Assembly: GCF_000960995.1 (NCBI RefSeq)
Contig: NZ_CP009434.1
Location: 1,364,001 to 1,428,000, forward strand
DNA: 64,000 nt
DNA from: Burkholderia glumae LMG 2196 = ATCC 33617
GTDB lineage: Bacteria > Pseudomonadota > Gammaproteobacteria > Burkholderiales > Burkholderiaceae
Direction: 5' to 3'
Position numbers and translations under genes: made by a program. This document shows, piece after piece, positions 26,199 through 34,461 of the stretch. The notes beneath the pieces are model-generated. The model searched no databases. It was not told where the DNA came from and was given only the letters and a program-made list of their open reading frames with translations. Position 1 is the stretch's first letter. Each line of letters opens with the position of its first letter.

Positions 26199-26669
26199 GC
26201 TTGGCGGATGCGATCGGATCGAGAGGGTGTCGCTTTACAACGGCGGATTCATGGCGGACAAAGCCGCTGGGGAGTACGGCGAGCCGACCGGCCACGCATG
26301 CAGCCGTTAACTCTACCGCAATTCAGAAACCGCTCTGTCGACATTTACACCGGCTGATGGGAAAGCTGTTACGAAACATTGCGAAATGTTCGTCCCCGTC
26401 AAGGCCCGGGCCGCGGCACGCGCTCGTCGAGCCGCGCGCGTGCCGGCCAAGCCGCGCTGCCGTGGGCCCGGGGCGCCGTCTCCGTAACATAGGCGAGCGG
26501 TGGTATCGGCGCCAGTCGGGCCGGCAGCCCCCGCATGCGACTGGTTGGTGTTTTTTTGTGTTCGCGCCGGCCGCCGGCCGCTCGCGGCCGGCCGGTAGAA
26601 TGGCACGACCGCCGAGGCGGCATCCCGCCGCCCCGCCATCATCGCCTTGCCGACCGCCCGACGCCCCGC
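26199..26669. other. 471-bp divergent spacer between betR-like and oxidoreductase genes
   Basis: No gene supported. It contains a perfect inverted repeat at 26375-26390, a T7 run near 26550, a GC-rich 7-bp stem hairpin at about 26574-26591, and a -10-like TAGAAT at 26596-26601 without a good -35. Confidence 0.4.
26371..26393. promoter_or_regulatory. Candidate operator upstream of the BetR-type gene
   Basis: AACATT/AATGTT arms around GCGA (26375-26390), extended outward as ACGA and CGT with one extra base on the left. It stands out in a locally AT-richer stretch 173 bp before the regulator start. Confidence 0.4.
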
Positions 26670-27998
26670 ATGACCACCACCTATCCGCTGTACCGCGCGT
26701 TTTCCCGCGCGGACGAACCGTTTCCGACGCAAGCCGAGGTCGTGATCGCCGGCGCCGGCATCATGGGCTGCGCGGCGGCCTACTATCTCGCCCGGCGCGG
26801 CATCCGGGCGGTGGTGTTCGACAAGTCGCGCGTGGCGGGCCAGCAGTCCACGCGCGCCTGGGGCTTCGTGCGCCAGCAGGGGCGCGAGGCCGCCGAGGTG
26901 CCGCTGATGATGGCCGGCATGCGGATCTGGGAGGGGCTCGAGGCCGAACTCGGCGCCGATCTCGAATGGCGCCAGGGCGGCTGCCTCTATCTGGCCGACC
27001 AGGACGAGGACTGGGCCGCGTTCCAGGACTGGCTCGGCGTGGCGCGCGAGCATGGGCTCGATACCCGTGCACTCGCGCCCGCCGAGGTCGGGCGCCATGT
27101 GACGGGGCTCGCCGCGCCGGTACTCGGCGGCCTGTACACCGCCTCCGACGGGCAGGCCGAGCCGCGCCGCGTGGCGCCCGCGTTCGCCGCGCGCGCCATC
27201 GAGCGCGGCGCGCGCTTCTTCGACGGCTGCGGCGTGAGCGCGATCGAGACGGCGGGCGGCGCGGTGACGGGCGTGGTGACCGAGCGCGGCCTCGTGAAGA
27301 CCTCGCGCGTGATCTGCGCGGCCGGCGCGGCCAGCTTCCGGCTGCTCGACGGGGTGGGCATCCGCCTGCCGCAGCAGACCGTGCGCGGCACCTGCATCCG
27401 CACCAACGCGCTGCCGGCCGTGTCGGCGGCGACCCTCTGGGGCCACGGGCTCGGCATACGCCAGCGCGCCGACGGCGCCATCAACCTGGCCGACGACATG
27501 AGCGTCGACGTCGACCTGACGCTCGGCCATCTGCGCGGGCTGTCGCTGTTCATGCCTGAACTCTGGAAGCATCGCCGGAAATTCCGGCTTCATCTGAACG
27601 GCGCGCTGCTCGGCGACCTCGCGCGGCGCATCGGCGGCGGCCCCGGCGCGATCGAGCCGCGCGAGCCGCAGCCGCGCCCCAATCCCGCGCAGGGGCCGCG
27701 CGCGCTGGCGCGGCTCAGGCGGATCTTCCCGGCGCTCGCGGCGGCGCAGGCCGTCGAGAGCTGGGCCGGGCTGATCGACGTGCTGCCCGACGGGATTCCG
27801 GTGATCGACGCGCCCGACGCGGTGCGCGGGCTCGCCATCGCGACCGGCTTCTGCGGGCACGGCTTCGCGATGGGGCCGATCGTCGGGCGGCTGCTCGCGG
27901 AGCTGATCGATGGCGGCGCGCCGTCGCTCGAACTGGGCGCGTTTCGGGCGCGCCGCTTCGTCGACGGCACCATGCAGCGGCCGCGCAGCATGCTGTGA
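26670..27998 (+). CDS. FAD-dependent oxidoreductase, DadA/glycine-oxidase type
   Basis: A 442-residue flavoenzyme of the DAO superfamily. The FAD-binding VVIAGAGIMGCAAAYYLARRG lies at about residues 22-42, VVFDKSRVAGQQSTRAWGFVRQQ follows, and the C-terminus has the family motif GLAIATGFCGHGFAMGPIVGRLLAELI. These enzymes oxidise D-amino acids, sarcosine, glycine or related secondary amines and may feed a quinone. The frame reaches 26535, but the ATG at 26670 immediately precedes the family N-terminus. No partner subunit genes are adjacent, so the substrate is unresolved. Confidence 0.92.
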   Translation: MTTTYPLYRAFSRADEPFPTQAEVVIAGAGIMGCAAAYYLARRGIRAVVFDKSRVAGQQSTRAWGFVRQQGREAAEVPLMMAGMRIWEGLEAELGADLEWRQGGCLYLADQDEDWAAFQDWLGVAREHGLDTRALAPAEVGRHVTGLAAPVLGGLYTASDGQAEPRRVAPAFAARAIERGARFFDGCGVSAIETAGGAVTGVVTERGLVKTSRVICAAGAASFRLLDGVGIRLPQQTVRGTCIRTNALPAVSAATLWGHGLGIRQRADGAINLADDMSVDVDLTLGHLRGLSLFMPELWKHRRKFRLHLNGALLGDLARRIGGGPGAIEPREPQPRPNPAQGPRALARLRRIFPALAAAQAVESWAGLIDVLPDGIPVIDAPDAVRGLAIATGFCGHGFAMGPIVGRLLAELIDGGAPSLELGAFRARRFVDGTMQRPRSML

Positions 27999-28284
27999 AG
28001 GACGACGGGCGGGCGGCCGGGGCCGGGCGCCCGCGACCGTCCGATGCGCCGCCGCGGGCGGGCGTGCCGGGCACGCGCTGCCCGAGACGCGTCGGCGGGG
28101 CGGCCGCGGCGGGAGCCCGGGCGCGCTGCCCGGCGCGCGGCCGGAAGCACGCCGGGCCGAGTTCTGCGATGCTTGGCAAGCCCCACGCTTGTCGGCATGA
28201 TTCAAGGCCACGCATTTGCGCCGCTCCCGTCGACGGGCGGTGCCCACCGAAGGAGCGCAGCGCCATGCTGCAAGGATGAAGTCC

Positions 28285-29052
28285 ATGCGCTGTTGGTTCC
28301 CTTTTCACGCCGCCCGGCGGGCCGCCTGGCCGGCGCCGGCCCGGGCGCGCCGTGCCGCGTGGGTGCCGGCGCTCGCCGCCGCGGTGGCGCTGGCCGCTGC
28401 CGGCGGCCCGGCGGCAGGCGCCGGTGCCAACGGCGCGGAGCTGGCCGCGGCGCGCTTCCAGGCGCTGCTGAGCTGCGCGCCCGGCGCGCAGGTGCCGGGG
28501 CCGGCCGAGCGCGCGGCGTGGCGCGCGGCGGGCCTGTCGTTTACCGGCTATGCGCACGACGGCGCCGTGCTGCTCGACGACCAGCACGACGCGCCGTCCG
28601 ATGCGTGGGAGGAACTGCGCGTGCGGTTTCCGCGCCCCGTGACGATCGAGGGCAGCCCGGTGACGCTGATCCATCTGGCCAGGCAGCAGAGCGGGGACAC
28701 GGCTGCCGATACCGACCTCACCGTCTACGCCGAGACGAGCGGCGAGATCGGCACCTTCGCGGCCGCGCGCCGGCTCGCGCCGCTGCCCTCGGCGGTGCCG
28801 GCGGGGCTCGACATCGAGGGCAATGCCGAGGACGGGCACGCGGCCCTGTTCCATGCCGGCTATCTGCGCTGGGCGACGCCGCTGTCCAAGCTTCAGGCCG
28901 ATGCGCTGAGCGAGCCGGGCAGCCTGTATCTGCCGGGCGCGCACCGGCTGCCGTCGGCCCGCTTCGCCGGCGCGCTGGCGGGCGAGCCGGGCCGCTTCGC
29001 GTTCGGCTGCGTGGTGTTCGGGCCGGACGTGACGCCGGTGGACGGCATGTGA
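28285..29052 (+). CDS. Secreted protein of unknown function
   Basis: A 255-residue exported protein. The ATG at 28285 is preferred over that at 28276 because an AAGGA lies about 8 bases upstream of it, whereas it abuts the earlier ATG. Signal sequence: basic RRAAWPAPARARRAAW, hydrophobic VPALAAAVALAAAGG, cleavage near AGA. The mature domain contains LSFTGYAHDGAVLLDDQHD, VRFPRPVTIEGSPVTLIHLARQ and an isolated pair of Cys (LLSCAPG, FGCVVFG) that could form one disulfide. The beta-rich pattern with no catalytic motif gives no function. The downstream gene is 548 bp away, so it is monocistronic. Confidence 0.7.
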   Translation: MRCWFPFHAARRAAWPAPARARRAAWVPALAAAVALAAAGGPAAGAGANGAELAAARFQALLSCAPGAQVPGPAERAAWRAAGLSFTGYAHDGAVLLDDQHDAPSDAWEELRVRFPRPVTIEGSPVTLIHLARQQSGDTAADTDLTVYAETSGEIGTFAAARRLAPLPSAVPAGLDIEGNAEDGHAALFHAGYLRWATPLSKLQADALSEPGSLYLPGAHRLPSARFAGALAGEPGRFAFGCVVFGPDVTPVDGM

Positions 29053-29600
29053 GCGCCGGGCGCCGCGGGGGCGGCCGCCGGCCTGTCACGGCCCGGCGAG
29101 CCCGCCGCGCGGCGTGGCCGCGTGCGGCCCGCGCCGCTGGCCGCCGGCGGAAAGCGGCCGGCCGCGTCCCGGCGGGCTGCGGGGCGCGCTCCGCAGCCCG
29201 ATGCCACGGCGAGCCGGATGGCGCCCGTCCGTATCGGCGCGGTCGGCGACGGTTCCCGTCGCGATGCCGGGTGCTTCATCGAGGTTTGGGATGCCGCGTG
29301 TGCCGGCCCGCCTCGCCCCTCTAGTCCCGCCCCAATTCTCTCCGGCGCCGTGCCGGGCCGCCGGCGCGGCACGTTCCGTGCTGGCGCGATGCGCCGAGGC
29401 GGGCCCGGCGGCGGCCGCCGCGAGCCGTTGCTGCCCCGGCGCCCCGGACCGCGCTACCGGCGCCCGCCCTGGCCGGCCGGCGCGGCCAGGGCCGCCCGCG
29501 GCCTGCGCCGGCCCCCCAGGTTGAAAAACATCATGTCGCGCTTGCCACGCCGCGTTCGAAACTCGGTACTATTCAGCGTTTTTTGAAATATCCGGTAAAC
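29053..29600. other. 548-bp gap before the DUF4118 operon
   Basis: No gene supported. It is extremely GC-rich until 29520, then turns AT-rich, marking the operon's promoter zone (TTGCCA near 29543 and TACTAT near 29567 are suboptimal boxes at 19 bp). It also holds a perfect 9-bp stem hairpin, GCCCTGGCC/GGCCAGGGC, at 29466-29492. Confidence 0.4.
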
Positions 29601-30392
29601 ATGAAAGTTCGAAATGCGAGCCTTTGGGCGCCGGCGGGCATGCGGCGCTGGGTCTATGCCGCCGGGGCGCTGGTGCTCGCGATCGCCGTGCGGCTCGCGT
29701 TGCATCCGCTGCTCGGTCCGGTCATGCCCGGCACCGCCTTCGCGATCATGGCGGTGCTGGTCGAATACTATCTGGGGCTCGCGCCGGCCCTGGTGGTCAT
29801 GTTCTCCGCGCTGCCGATCGCCGACTTTCTGTTCGTGCCGCCTTATGCCTCGCTCGACGAGTTCCTGACGTTCGACCGCGGCGACATCGTGCTGCTGGTC
29901 TCCTATCCGCTCGTCACGCTGCTCGTCATCTCGCTGGTGGAGCGGCTGCGCCGTGCCCAGTTTCGCGCGCGGCTGATCACCTCGGTCGCGCAGTCGCGCT
30001 ACGAGATGCTGCTGCGCCAGGACAACGATCGCCTGCTCGCGCGCCGCGCCGTGGACGAAACGCACCGCCTGCTGCGCCATCTCGCCCAGCACCAGTCGCA
30101 GCTGATTCTGATCAAGGCGCTCGAACGCAACGCCGCGCAGCGCGCGCAGGTCGGCCAGAGCGTCGACGCGCCGCTGCCGTTCGGCGGCGAGGTCGCCCCC
30201 GGCCCGCGCTACGCGCAGGTCCATCCCGACGACATCCAGCGCATCACGCACACGCTGTCGGCGGGCAGCCAGCGGGTGCGCGCGCGCTCGGACGACAGCG
30301 GCGGCGAGTTCCGCCTCACGCAGTGCCAATGCGAACGATTCACGACGCACGCGGGCGATTTCCTCGTGCTGCGCGTGGAGGAGCAAGGCTGA
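29601..30392 (+). CDS. DUF4118-domain membrane protein without kinase
   Basis: A 263-residue inner-membrane protein. Residues 10-105 form the KdpD-type DUF4118 unit: four hydrophobic helices (WVYAAGALVLAIAVRLAL; AFAIMAVLVEYYLGLAPAL; VVMFSALPIADFLFVPPY; VLLVSYPLVTLLVISLV) with the typical cytoplasm-facing FVPPYASLDEF. A coiled-coil helix (FRARLITSVAQSRYEMLLRQ) follows, where a sensor kinase would place its dimerisation helix, but no H-box or ATPase is present. The tail (160-263) is unassigned. A TTG at 29583 would add six residues. It is directly followed (1 bp gap) by an esterase gene, so they are co-transcribed. Confidence 0.8.
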   Translation: MKVRNASLWAPAGMRRWVYAAGALVLAIAVRLALHPLLGPVMPGTAFAIMAVLVEYYLGLAPALVVMFSALPIADFLFVPPYASLDEFLTFDRGDIVLLVSYPLVTLLVISLVERLRRAQFRARLITSVAQSRYEMLLRQDNDRLLARRAVDETHRLLRHLAQHQSQLILIKALERNAAQRAQVGQSVDAPLPFGGEVAPGPRYAQVHPDDIQRITHTLSAGSQRVRARSDDSGGEFRLTQCQCERFTTHAGDFLVLRVEEQG

Positions 30393-30393
30393 G

Positions 30394-31332
30394 ATGGCGA
30401 GCCTCGAGACGACCCGCGCCGACACCGCGAGCCGCCCGGCCCGCGCCTCGGCCGCCGCGCCGATCTTCGGCGAAGGCGATGGCCATGCCGTGCTGCTGCT
30501 GCACGGCCTGTCCAGTTCGCCGCTCGAATTGCGCTACCTGGCGCGCTACCTGCACGAGGAAGGCTTCACGGTTTGCGCGCCGGTGCTCGACGGCTACAGC
30601 GCGGGCTCGTCCGAGCAGCCGATGGAGCGCTGGATCGAGGGCGCGGTGCGCGAGTTCGATGCGCTCGCGGCGCGCTACGAGCGCGTCTCGGTGTGCGGGC
30701 TGTCGATCGGCGGGGCGCTCGCGCTGCGGCTGATCCAGGAGCGCCCGCAGGCGCAGGCGCTGGCGCTGCTGTCGCTGACGCTGGCCTACAACGGCTGGGC
30801 GATCCCGTGGTATCGCTTCATCCTCGACCTGGCCTACTACACGCCGCTGCGGCACCGCTACCGCTACCGCGAGGCCGAGCCGTTCGGCCTGCGCAACGAG
30901 GCGCTGCGCGCCAAGATCGCGCGAGCGATGGAGCGCGACGCGTTCAGCGAGGTCGGCCCGGCGGAAATCTCGCTGCCGGCGCTGCACCAGGCCAACCGGC
31001 TTGCGCGCCTGGCGCGCCAGGGGCTCGAGCGGATCGAGAACGACACGCTGGTGATCCACGCGATCGACGACGAGACCTCGAGCCCGCGCAATCCGAACTA
31101 CGTCATCGAGCGGATCGGTGCAAGCTTTCTGCGCACCATCTGGCTCGACGATTCCTATCACATGATCACCTCGGACAACGAACGGGAAATCGTTGCGCGC
31201 GAGACCGCGCTGTTCCTCCGCGAGAGCGAGATCACGCACGGCGCCGGCAGCGGAGCGAATCCGCCGGTGGTGTCGAAGGCGCTCGCGCGGCGGCTGCGCC
31301 AGCTCGCGGCGGTGGCCCGCAAGAGCAAATGA
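30394..31332 (+). CDS. Alpha/beta hydrolase, carboxylesterase/monoglyceride lipase-like
   Basis: A 312-residue cytosolic hydrolase similar in layout to Est30-type carboxylesterases. Motifs: HGLSSSPLELRYLARYL (oxyanion loop), nucleophile elbow GLSIGG, acid HAIDDETSS and catalytic His in DDSYHMITSDNERE. That last segment (D-S-x-H-xx-T-x-D) is characteristic of the Est30/monoacylglycerol-lipase branch. A cap insertion (WAIPWYRFILDLAYYTPLRH) suggests a lipid-like substrate. Its ATG lies just after the DUF4118 stop and its own stop is one base before the mipA-like ATG, so the three form one operon. Confidence 0.9.
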   Translation: MASLETTRADTASRPARASAAAPIFGEGDGHAVLLLHGLSSSPLELRYLARYLHEEGFTVCAPVLDGYSAGSSEQPMERWIEGAVREFDALAARYERVSVCGLSIGGALALRLIQERPQAQALALLSLTLAYNGWAIPWYRFILDLAYYTPLRHRYRYREAEPFGLRNEALRAKIARAMERDAFSEVGPAEISLPALHQANRLARLARQGLERIENDTLVIHAIDDETSSPRNPNYVIERIGASFLRTIWLDDSYHMITSDNEREIVARETALFLRESEITHGAGSGANPPVVSKALARRLRQLAAVARKSK

Positions 31333-31333
31333 A

Positions 31334-32134
31334 ATGAAGACCCTGTTCCTCTGGAAGACGGCGGCGCCGCTCGCCGCGATGCTGCTCGCCTCGGCCGCGC
31401 ACGCCGGCCCCGACGGCGCGGCCGACGGCAGCGCCGGCGCCACGGCGTCGCCGTGGAAGATCACGGTCGGCCCGGGCGTCTACGTCGCCCCGCAGTATCC
31501 GGGCTCGCGGCATCTGAAGGCCTATCCGTTCCCGGCGCTCGACATCTCCTACCGCGACACGTTCTTCTCGCAAGGCCCGGACGTGCTCGGCTGGAACGTG
31601 CTGCACAGCGACACCTACCACCTCGGCGCGGCGATCAGCTTCGATTTCCAGTCGCGCGACGCGAACGACGACGGCCGGCTGCGCGGCCTGCCCGACGTCC
31701 ACGACGGCCCGAAGCTGAAGCTGTTCGCCGACTACACGGTGTGGGCGTTCACCGGGGCGCTGGCCGTCTATCGCGACGTGGTCGGCTACGGGCAGGGCAC
31801 CACGGCCAGCGCCGATCTCTACGCCTCGCTGCCGCTCAAGGGCTGGCTGTTCTCGGTCGGCCCGGGCCTGACCTGGGCCAACGGCGCCTACACGCGCACG
31901 CTGTTCGGCATCTCGCCGTCGGAAAGCGCCGCGTCCGGGCTGCCGCAATACGGCACCGGCGCCGGCATCCGCGACATCCACCTGAACTTCTACATGACGC
32001 ACGACTTCTCGCGCCACTGGGTCGGCACCGTCAATTCGACGCTCGGGCGGCTGCAGCGCTTCGCGGCGAACAGCCCGATCACGCAGCGCCGCACCGAATG
32101 GACCACGTTCGCCTCGCTCGGCTACCGGTTCTGA
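31334..32134 (+). CDS. MipA/OmpV-family outer-membrane protein
   Basis: A 266-residue beta-barrel protein. Signal peptide MKTLFLWKTAAPLAAMLLASAAHA, then the MipA/OmpV pattern: WKITVGPGVYVAPQYPGSRH, YPFPALDISYRDTFFSQGPDVLGW, and the terminal RTEWTTFASLGYRF ending in Phe. MipA scaffolds MltA and PBP1b in Escherichia coli, while OmpV-like relatives are porins or adhesion proteins; which applies is unknown. The gene starts one base after the esterase stop. A frame open from 31193 is only read-through. The operon context links an envelope protein with an inner-membrane sensor-like protein and an esterase. Confidence 0.9.
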   Translation: MKTLFLWKTAAPLAAMLLASAAHAGPDGAADGSAGATASPWKITVGPGVYVAPQYPGSRHLKAYPFPALDISYRDTFFSQGPDVLGWNVLHSDTYHLGAAISFDFQSRDANDDGRLRGLPDVHDGPKLKLFADYTVWAFTGALAVYRDVVGYGQGTTASADLYASLPLKGWLFSVGPGLTWANGAYTRTLFGISPSESAASGLPQYGTGAGIRDIHLNFYMTHDFSRHWVGTVNSTLGRLQRFAANSPITQRRTEWTTFASLGYRF

Positions 32135-32272
32135 CCGGCGCGCGCGCCGCCCGCGAACCGGCGCGCGGGGCGATTCGCCGGTAGCATGTGGTTCGGGCGG
32201 CGGCGGGCGGGGCGCACGCGCCGCTCGCCGCTGCGGCCCGTTGCGCCCTCGATTGCCGATCCACCGAACGCG

Positions 32273-33034
32273 ATGAACCCATCCCTCTCCCTTGGCCGTC
32301 TGCTCGCGCAGGCCTTCACGAGCCACACCCAGATCGACACGCCGCCCGAGGCGGTCCTGCCGCGCGAGGCGCGCGCCGCCTACGACGCGCAGCACGAGTT
32401 GGTGGCGGCGCTCGGCGACACGATCGGCGGCTGGAAGGTCGGCGCGAAGACGCCCGACGGCCCGCGCCAGGGCGCGCCGCTGCCCAGGCACGGCGTCTGG
32501 CTCGACGACACGGGCGTCTACACGGCCGACGCGCGCCGGCCGTGCGGGCTCGAACTCGAGTTCGCGTTCCGCTTCGGCCGCCGCTTCGAGCCGGCCGAGC
32601 GCCCCTATCCGGACGCCGAGGTCGAGGCGGCGATCGCCGAGGTCGGTGCCACCATCGAGGTGGTGGCGAGCCGCTTCGCCGCGTTTCCGGCCGTCGATCG
32701 CCTGCTGCAGCTTGCCGACCTGCAGAACCACGGCGCGCTCGCGGCCGGCGAGTTCGTGCCGTATCGTGCCGATCTGCCGTTCGTCTCGCCCGCGCTGTCG
32801 TTCACGTTCAACGGCCAGCCGCTGTTCCAGGGTGTCCCGGCGAACCCGGCCGGCGACCCGCGCCGCCTGCTGAGCTGGCTCGTCAATCACGCGACGGTCG
32901 AGCGCGGCGTCGCGATCACGCCCGACCAGCTCGTCACCTGCGGCAGCTACGTCGGCCTCGTGAACGTGGCGGGCAGCGGCGTGGCCGTCGGGCAGATCGG
33001 CGGCTTGCCGCCGGTCACGCTCACGGTGGCCTGA
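32273..33034 (+). CDS. 2-keto-4-pentenoate hydratase/fumarylacetoacetase-like (MhpD-type)
   Basis: A 253-residue protein of the FAH superfamily, hydratase/decarboxylase branch. Key pieces: IGGWKVGAKTPDGPRQGAPL, GLELEFAFRFGRRF (metal-binding Glu pair E-x-E), LADLQNHGALAAGEF and the C-terminal QLVTCGSYVGLVNVAGSG. MhpD-type enzymes hydrate 2-hydroxypenta-2,4-dienoate in aromatic meta-cleavage; no other pathway gene is adjacent, so the substrate is uncertain. The ATG at 32273 is used rather than the frame start at 32186 because the family N-terminus (LGRLLAQAF) follows it. Confidence 0.87.
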   Translation: MNPSLSLGRLLAQAFTSHTQIDTPPEAVLPREARAAYDAQHELVAALGDTIGGWKVGAKTPDGPRQGAPLPRHGVWLDDTGVYTADARRPCGLELEFAFRFGRRFEPAERPYPDAEVEAAIAEVGATIEVVASRFAAFPAVDRLLQLADLQNHGALAAGEFVPYRADLPFVSPALSFTFNGQPLFQGVPANPAGDPRRLLSWLVNHATVERGVAITPDQLVTCGSYVGLVNVAGSGVAVGQIGGLPPVTLTVA

Positions 33035-33345
33035 AGGCAGGCCGCGCGCCGGGGCACGCGCGCCGGCGGCGGGCGCCGCACCACGCTTGGTCTTGATCGG
33101 CTGCCTCGTCCCCAGCGCTGGCCGGGCGCGGCCGCGCTGCTCGGGCCGCGGCGCGCGCCACGGCCGCTGTCGCATCGAAGCGCGCCGCGCCGATAAGCAT
33201 TGCAGCAATCGCGATTTGGCCGGCGCGCGGGTTTGATTACCATCGGCGCTCCGGGCGGGCGATCGTGATCGCCCGCCGGCGTCCGTGACCGGCGCAGGGC
33301 ACGGCACGGACCTTCCGACCAACCGAACACGGACACCAGGCAACG
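33035..33345. other. 311-bp region upstream of the second SsuA-like gene
   Basis: No gene supported. It carries a long perfect palindrome at 33254-33277, directly upstream of the coding start, and weak promoter-like boxes (TTGGCC and TACCAT, 16-bp spacer) before it. Confidence 0.4.
33254..33277. promoter_or_regulatory. 24-bp palindrome before the second SsuA-like gene
   Basis: Perfect 11-bp arms GGCGGGCGATC/GATCGCCCGCC separated by GT, 68 bp before the start. It could be an operator or, as RNA, a hairpin in the leader. Confidence 0.5.
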
Positions 33346-34398
33346 ATGCGACGCGGGCTCCCGATCTCCCCCATGATTTCCACCACCGGCCAGCCGGGCG
33401 CCACGGCCGGCGGCACCACCCGGCGCGACTGGCTGAGGGCGGCGGGCACCGCCGCGGCGCTCGCGCTGGCGCGGCCGGCAGGGCTCGCCGGGCTCGGTGC
33501 GCTCGCGAGCGGCACCGCGTGCGCGGCGGGCGACGCGGCCACGCTGCGGATCGGCTATCAGAAATACGGCAACTTCGTCGTGCTGAAGGCGCGCGGCACG
33601 CTGGAAAAGCGGCTCGCGCCGCTCGGCGTGGGCGTGCGCTGGATCGAATTCCCGGGCGGCCCGCAACTGCTCGAGGGGCTCGCGGCCGGCGCCCTGGACA
33701 TCGGCACCGTCGGCGAGACCCCGCCGATCTTCGCGCAGGCCGGCAAGGTCGATTTCGTCTATATCGGCGCCGAGCCGCCCGCGCCGAAGGGCGAGGCGAT
33801 CGTGGTGCCGCGCGACTCGCCGATTCGCGGCGTGGCGGGCCTGCGCGGCAAGAAGGTCGCGCTCAATCGCGGCTCCAACGTCCACTACCTGCTGGTGAAG
33901 GCGCTGCAGGCGGCGAAGCTCGACTATCGCGACATCGAGCCCGTCTATCTGGCGCCGGCCGACGGGCGCGCCGCGTTCGAGCAGCGTGGGGTCGACGCCT
34001 GGGTGATCTGGGACCCGTACCTGGCGGCGGTCGAGCGCCAGACCGGCGCGCGCACGCTGGCCAACGGCGAGGGGCTGGTCCGCAACACGCAGTATTACCT
34101 CGCGAGCCGGCCGTTCGCGACGGCGCGGCCCGAGATCGTGCGCGCCGTGCTGGCCGAGATCGATGCCACCGATGCCTGGGCGCGCGATCACGTGCCCGAG
34201 GTCGCCGCACAACTCGCGCCGCTGGTCGGGCTCGACGCGCCGACGCTGGAGCTGGCGCTCGGCCGCGCCGCCTACCGGGTGGAGCCGATCAGCGACGCGA
34301 CGCTCGCCTATCAGCAGCAGGTCGCCGATGCGTTCACCGCGCTGAAGCTGATCCCGGGCAGGCTCGACGTGACGCAGGCGCGCTGGACGGCGCGCTGA
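33346..34398 (+). CDS. SsuA-like sulfonate-binding protein, Tat-type signal
   Basis: A 350-residue exported binding protein, clear paralogue of the one at 19508. Shared landmarks: LRIGYQKYGNFVVLKARGTL, WIEFPGGPQLLEGLAAG, FVYIGAEPPAPKGEAI, GSNVHYLLVKALQAA and DAWVIWDPYLAAVE. The signal sequence contains TTRRDWLRAAG before a moderately hydrophobic stretch, a Tat-like twin-arginine motif, unlike the Sec-like signal of its paralogue. An alternative ATG at 33373 would keep this motif. No permease or ATPase gene is linked, and the ABC operon downstream is MntH, an unrelated transporter. It may serve a distant Ssu system. Confidence 0.9.
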   Translation: MRRGLPISPMISTTGQPGATAGGTTRRDWLRAAGTAAALALARPAGLAGLGALASGTACAAGDAATLRIGYQKYGNFVVLKARGTLEKRLAPLGVGVRWIEFPGGPQLLEGLAAGALDIGTVGETPPIFAQAGKVDFVYIGAEPPAPKGEAIVVPRDSPIRGVAGLRGKKVALNRGSNVHYLLVKALQAAKLDYRDIEPVYLAPADGRAAFEQRGVDAWVIWDPYLAAVERQTGARTLANGEGLVRNTQYYLASRPFATARPEIVRAVLAEIDATDAWARDHVPEVAAQLAPLVGLDAPTLELALGRAAYRVEPISDATLAYQQQVADAFTALKLIPGRLDVTQARWTAR

Positions 34399-34461
34399 GA
34401 CGCGCGCCCCCGGCGGCGTCGCGCAGCCAGGCGGCGCCGGCGAGCGCGGCACCTGCCGGGC

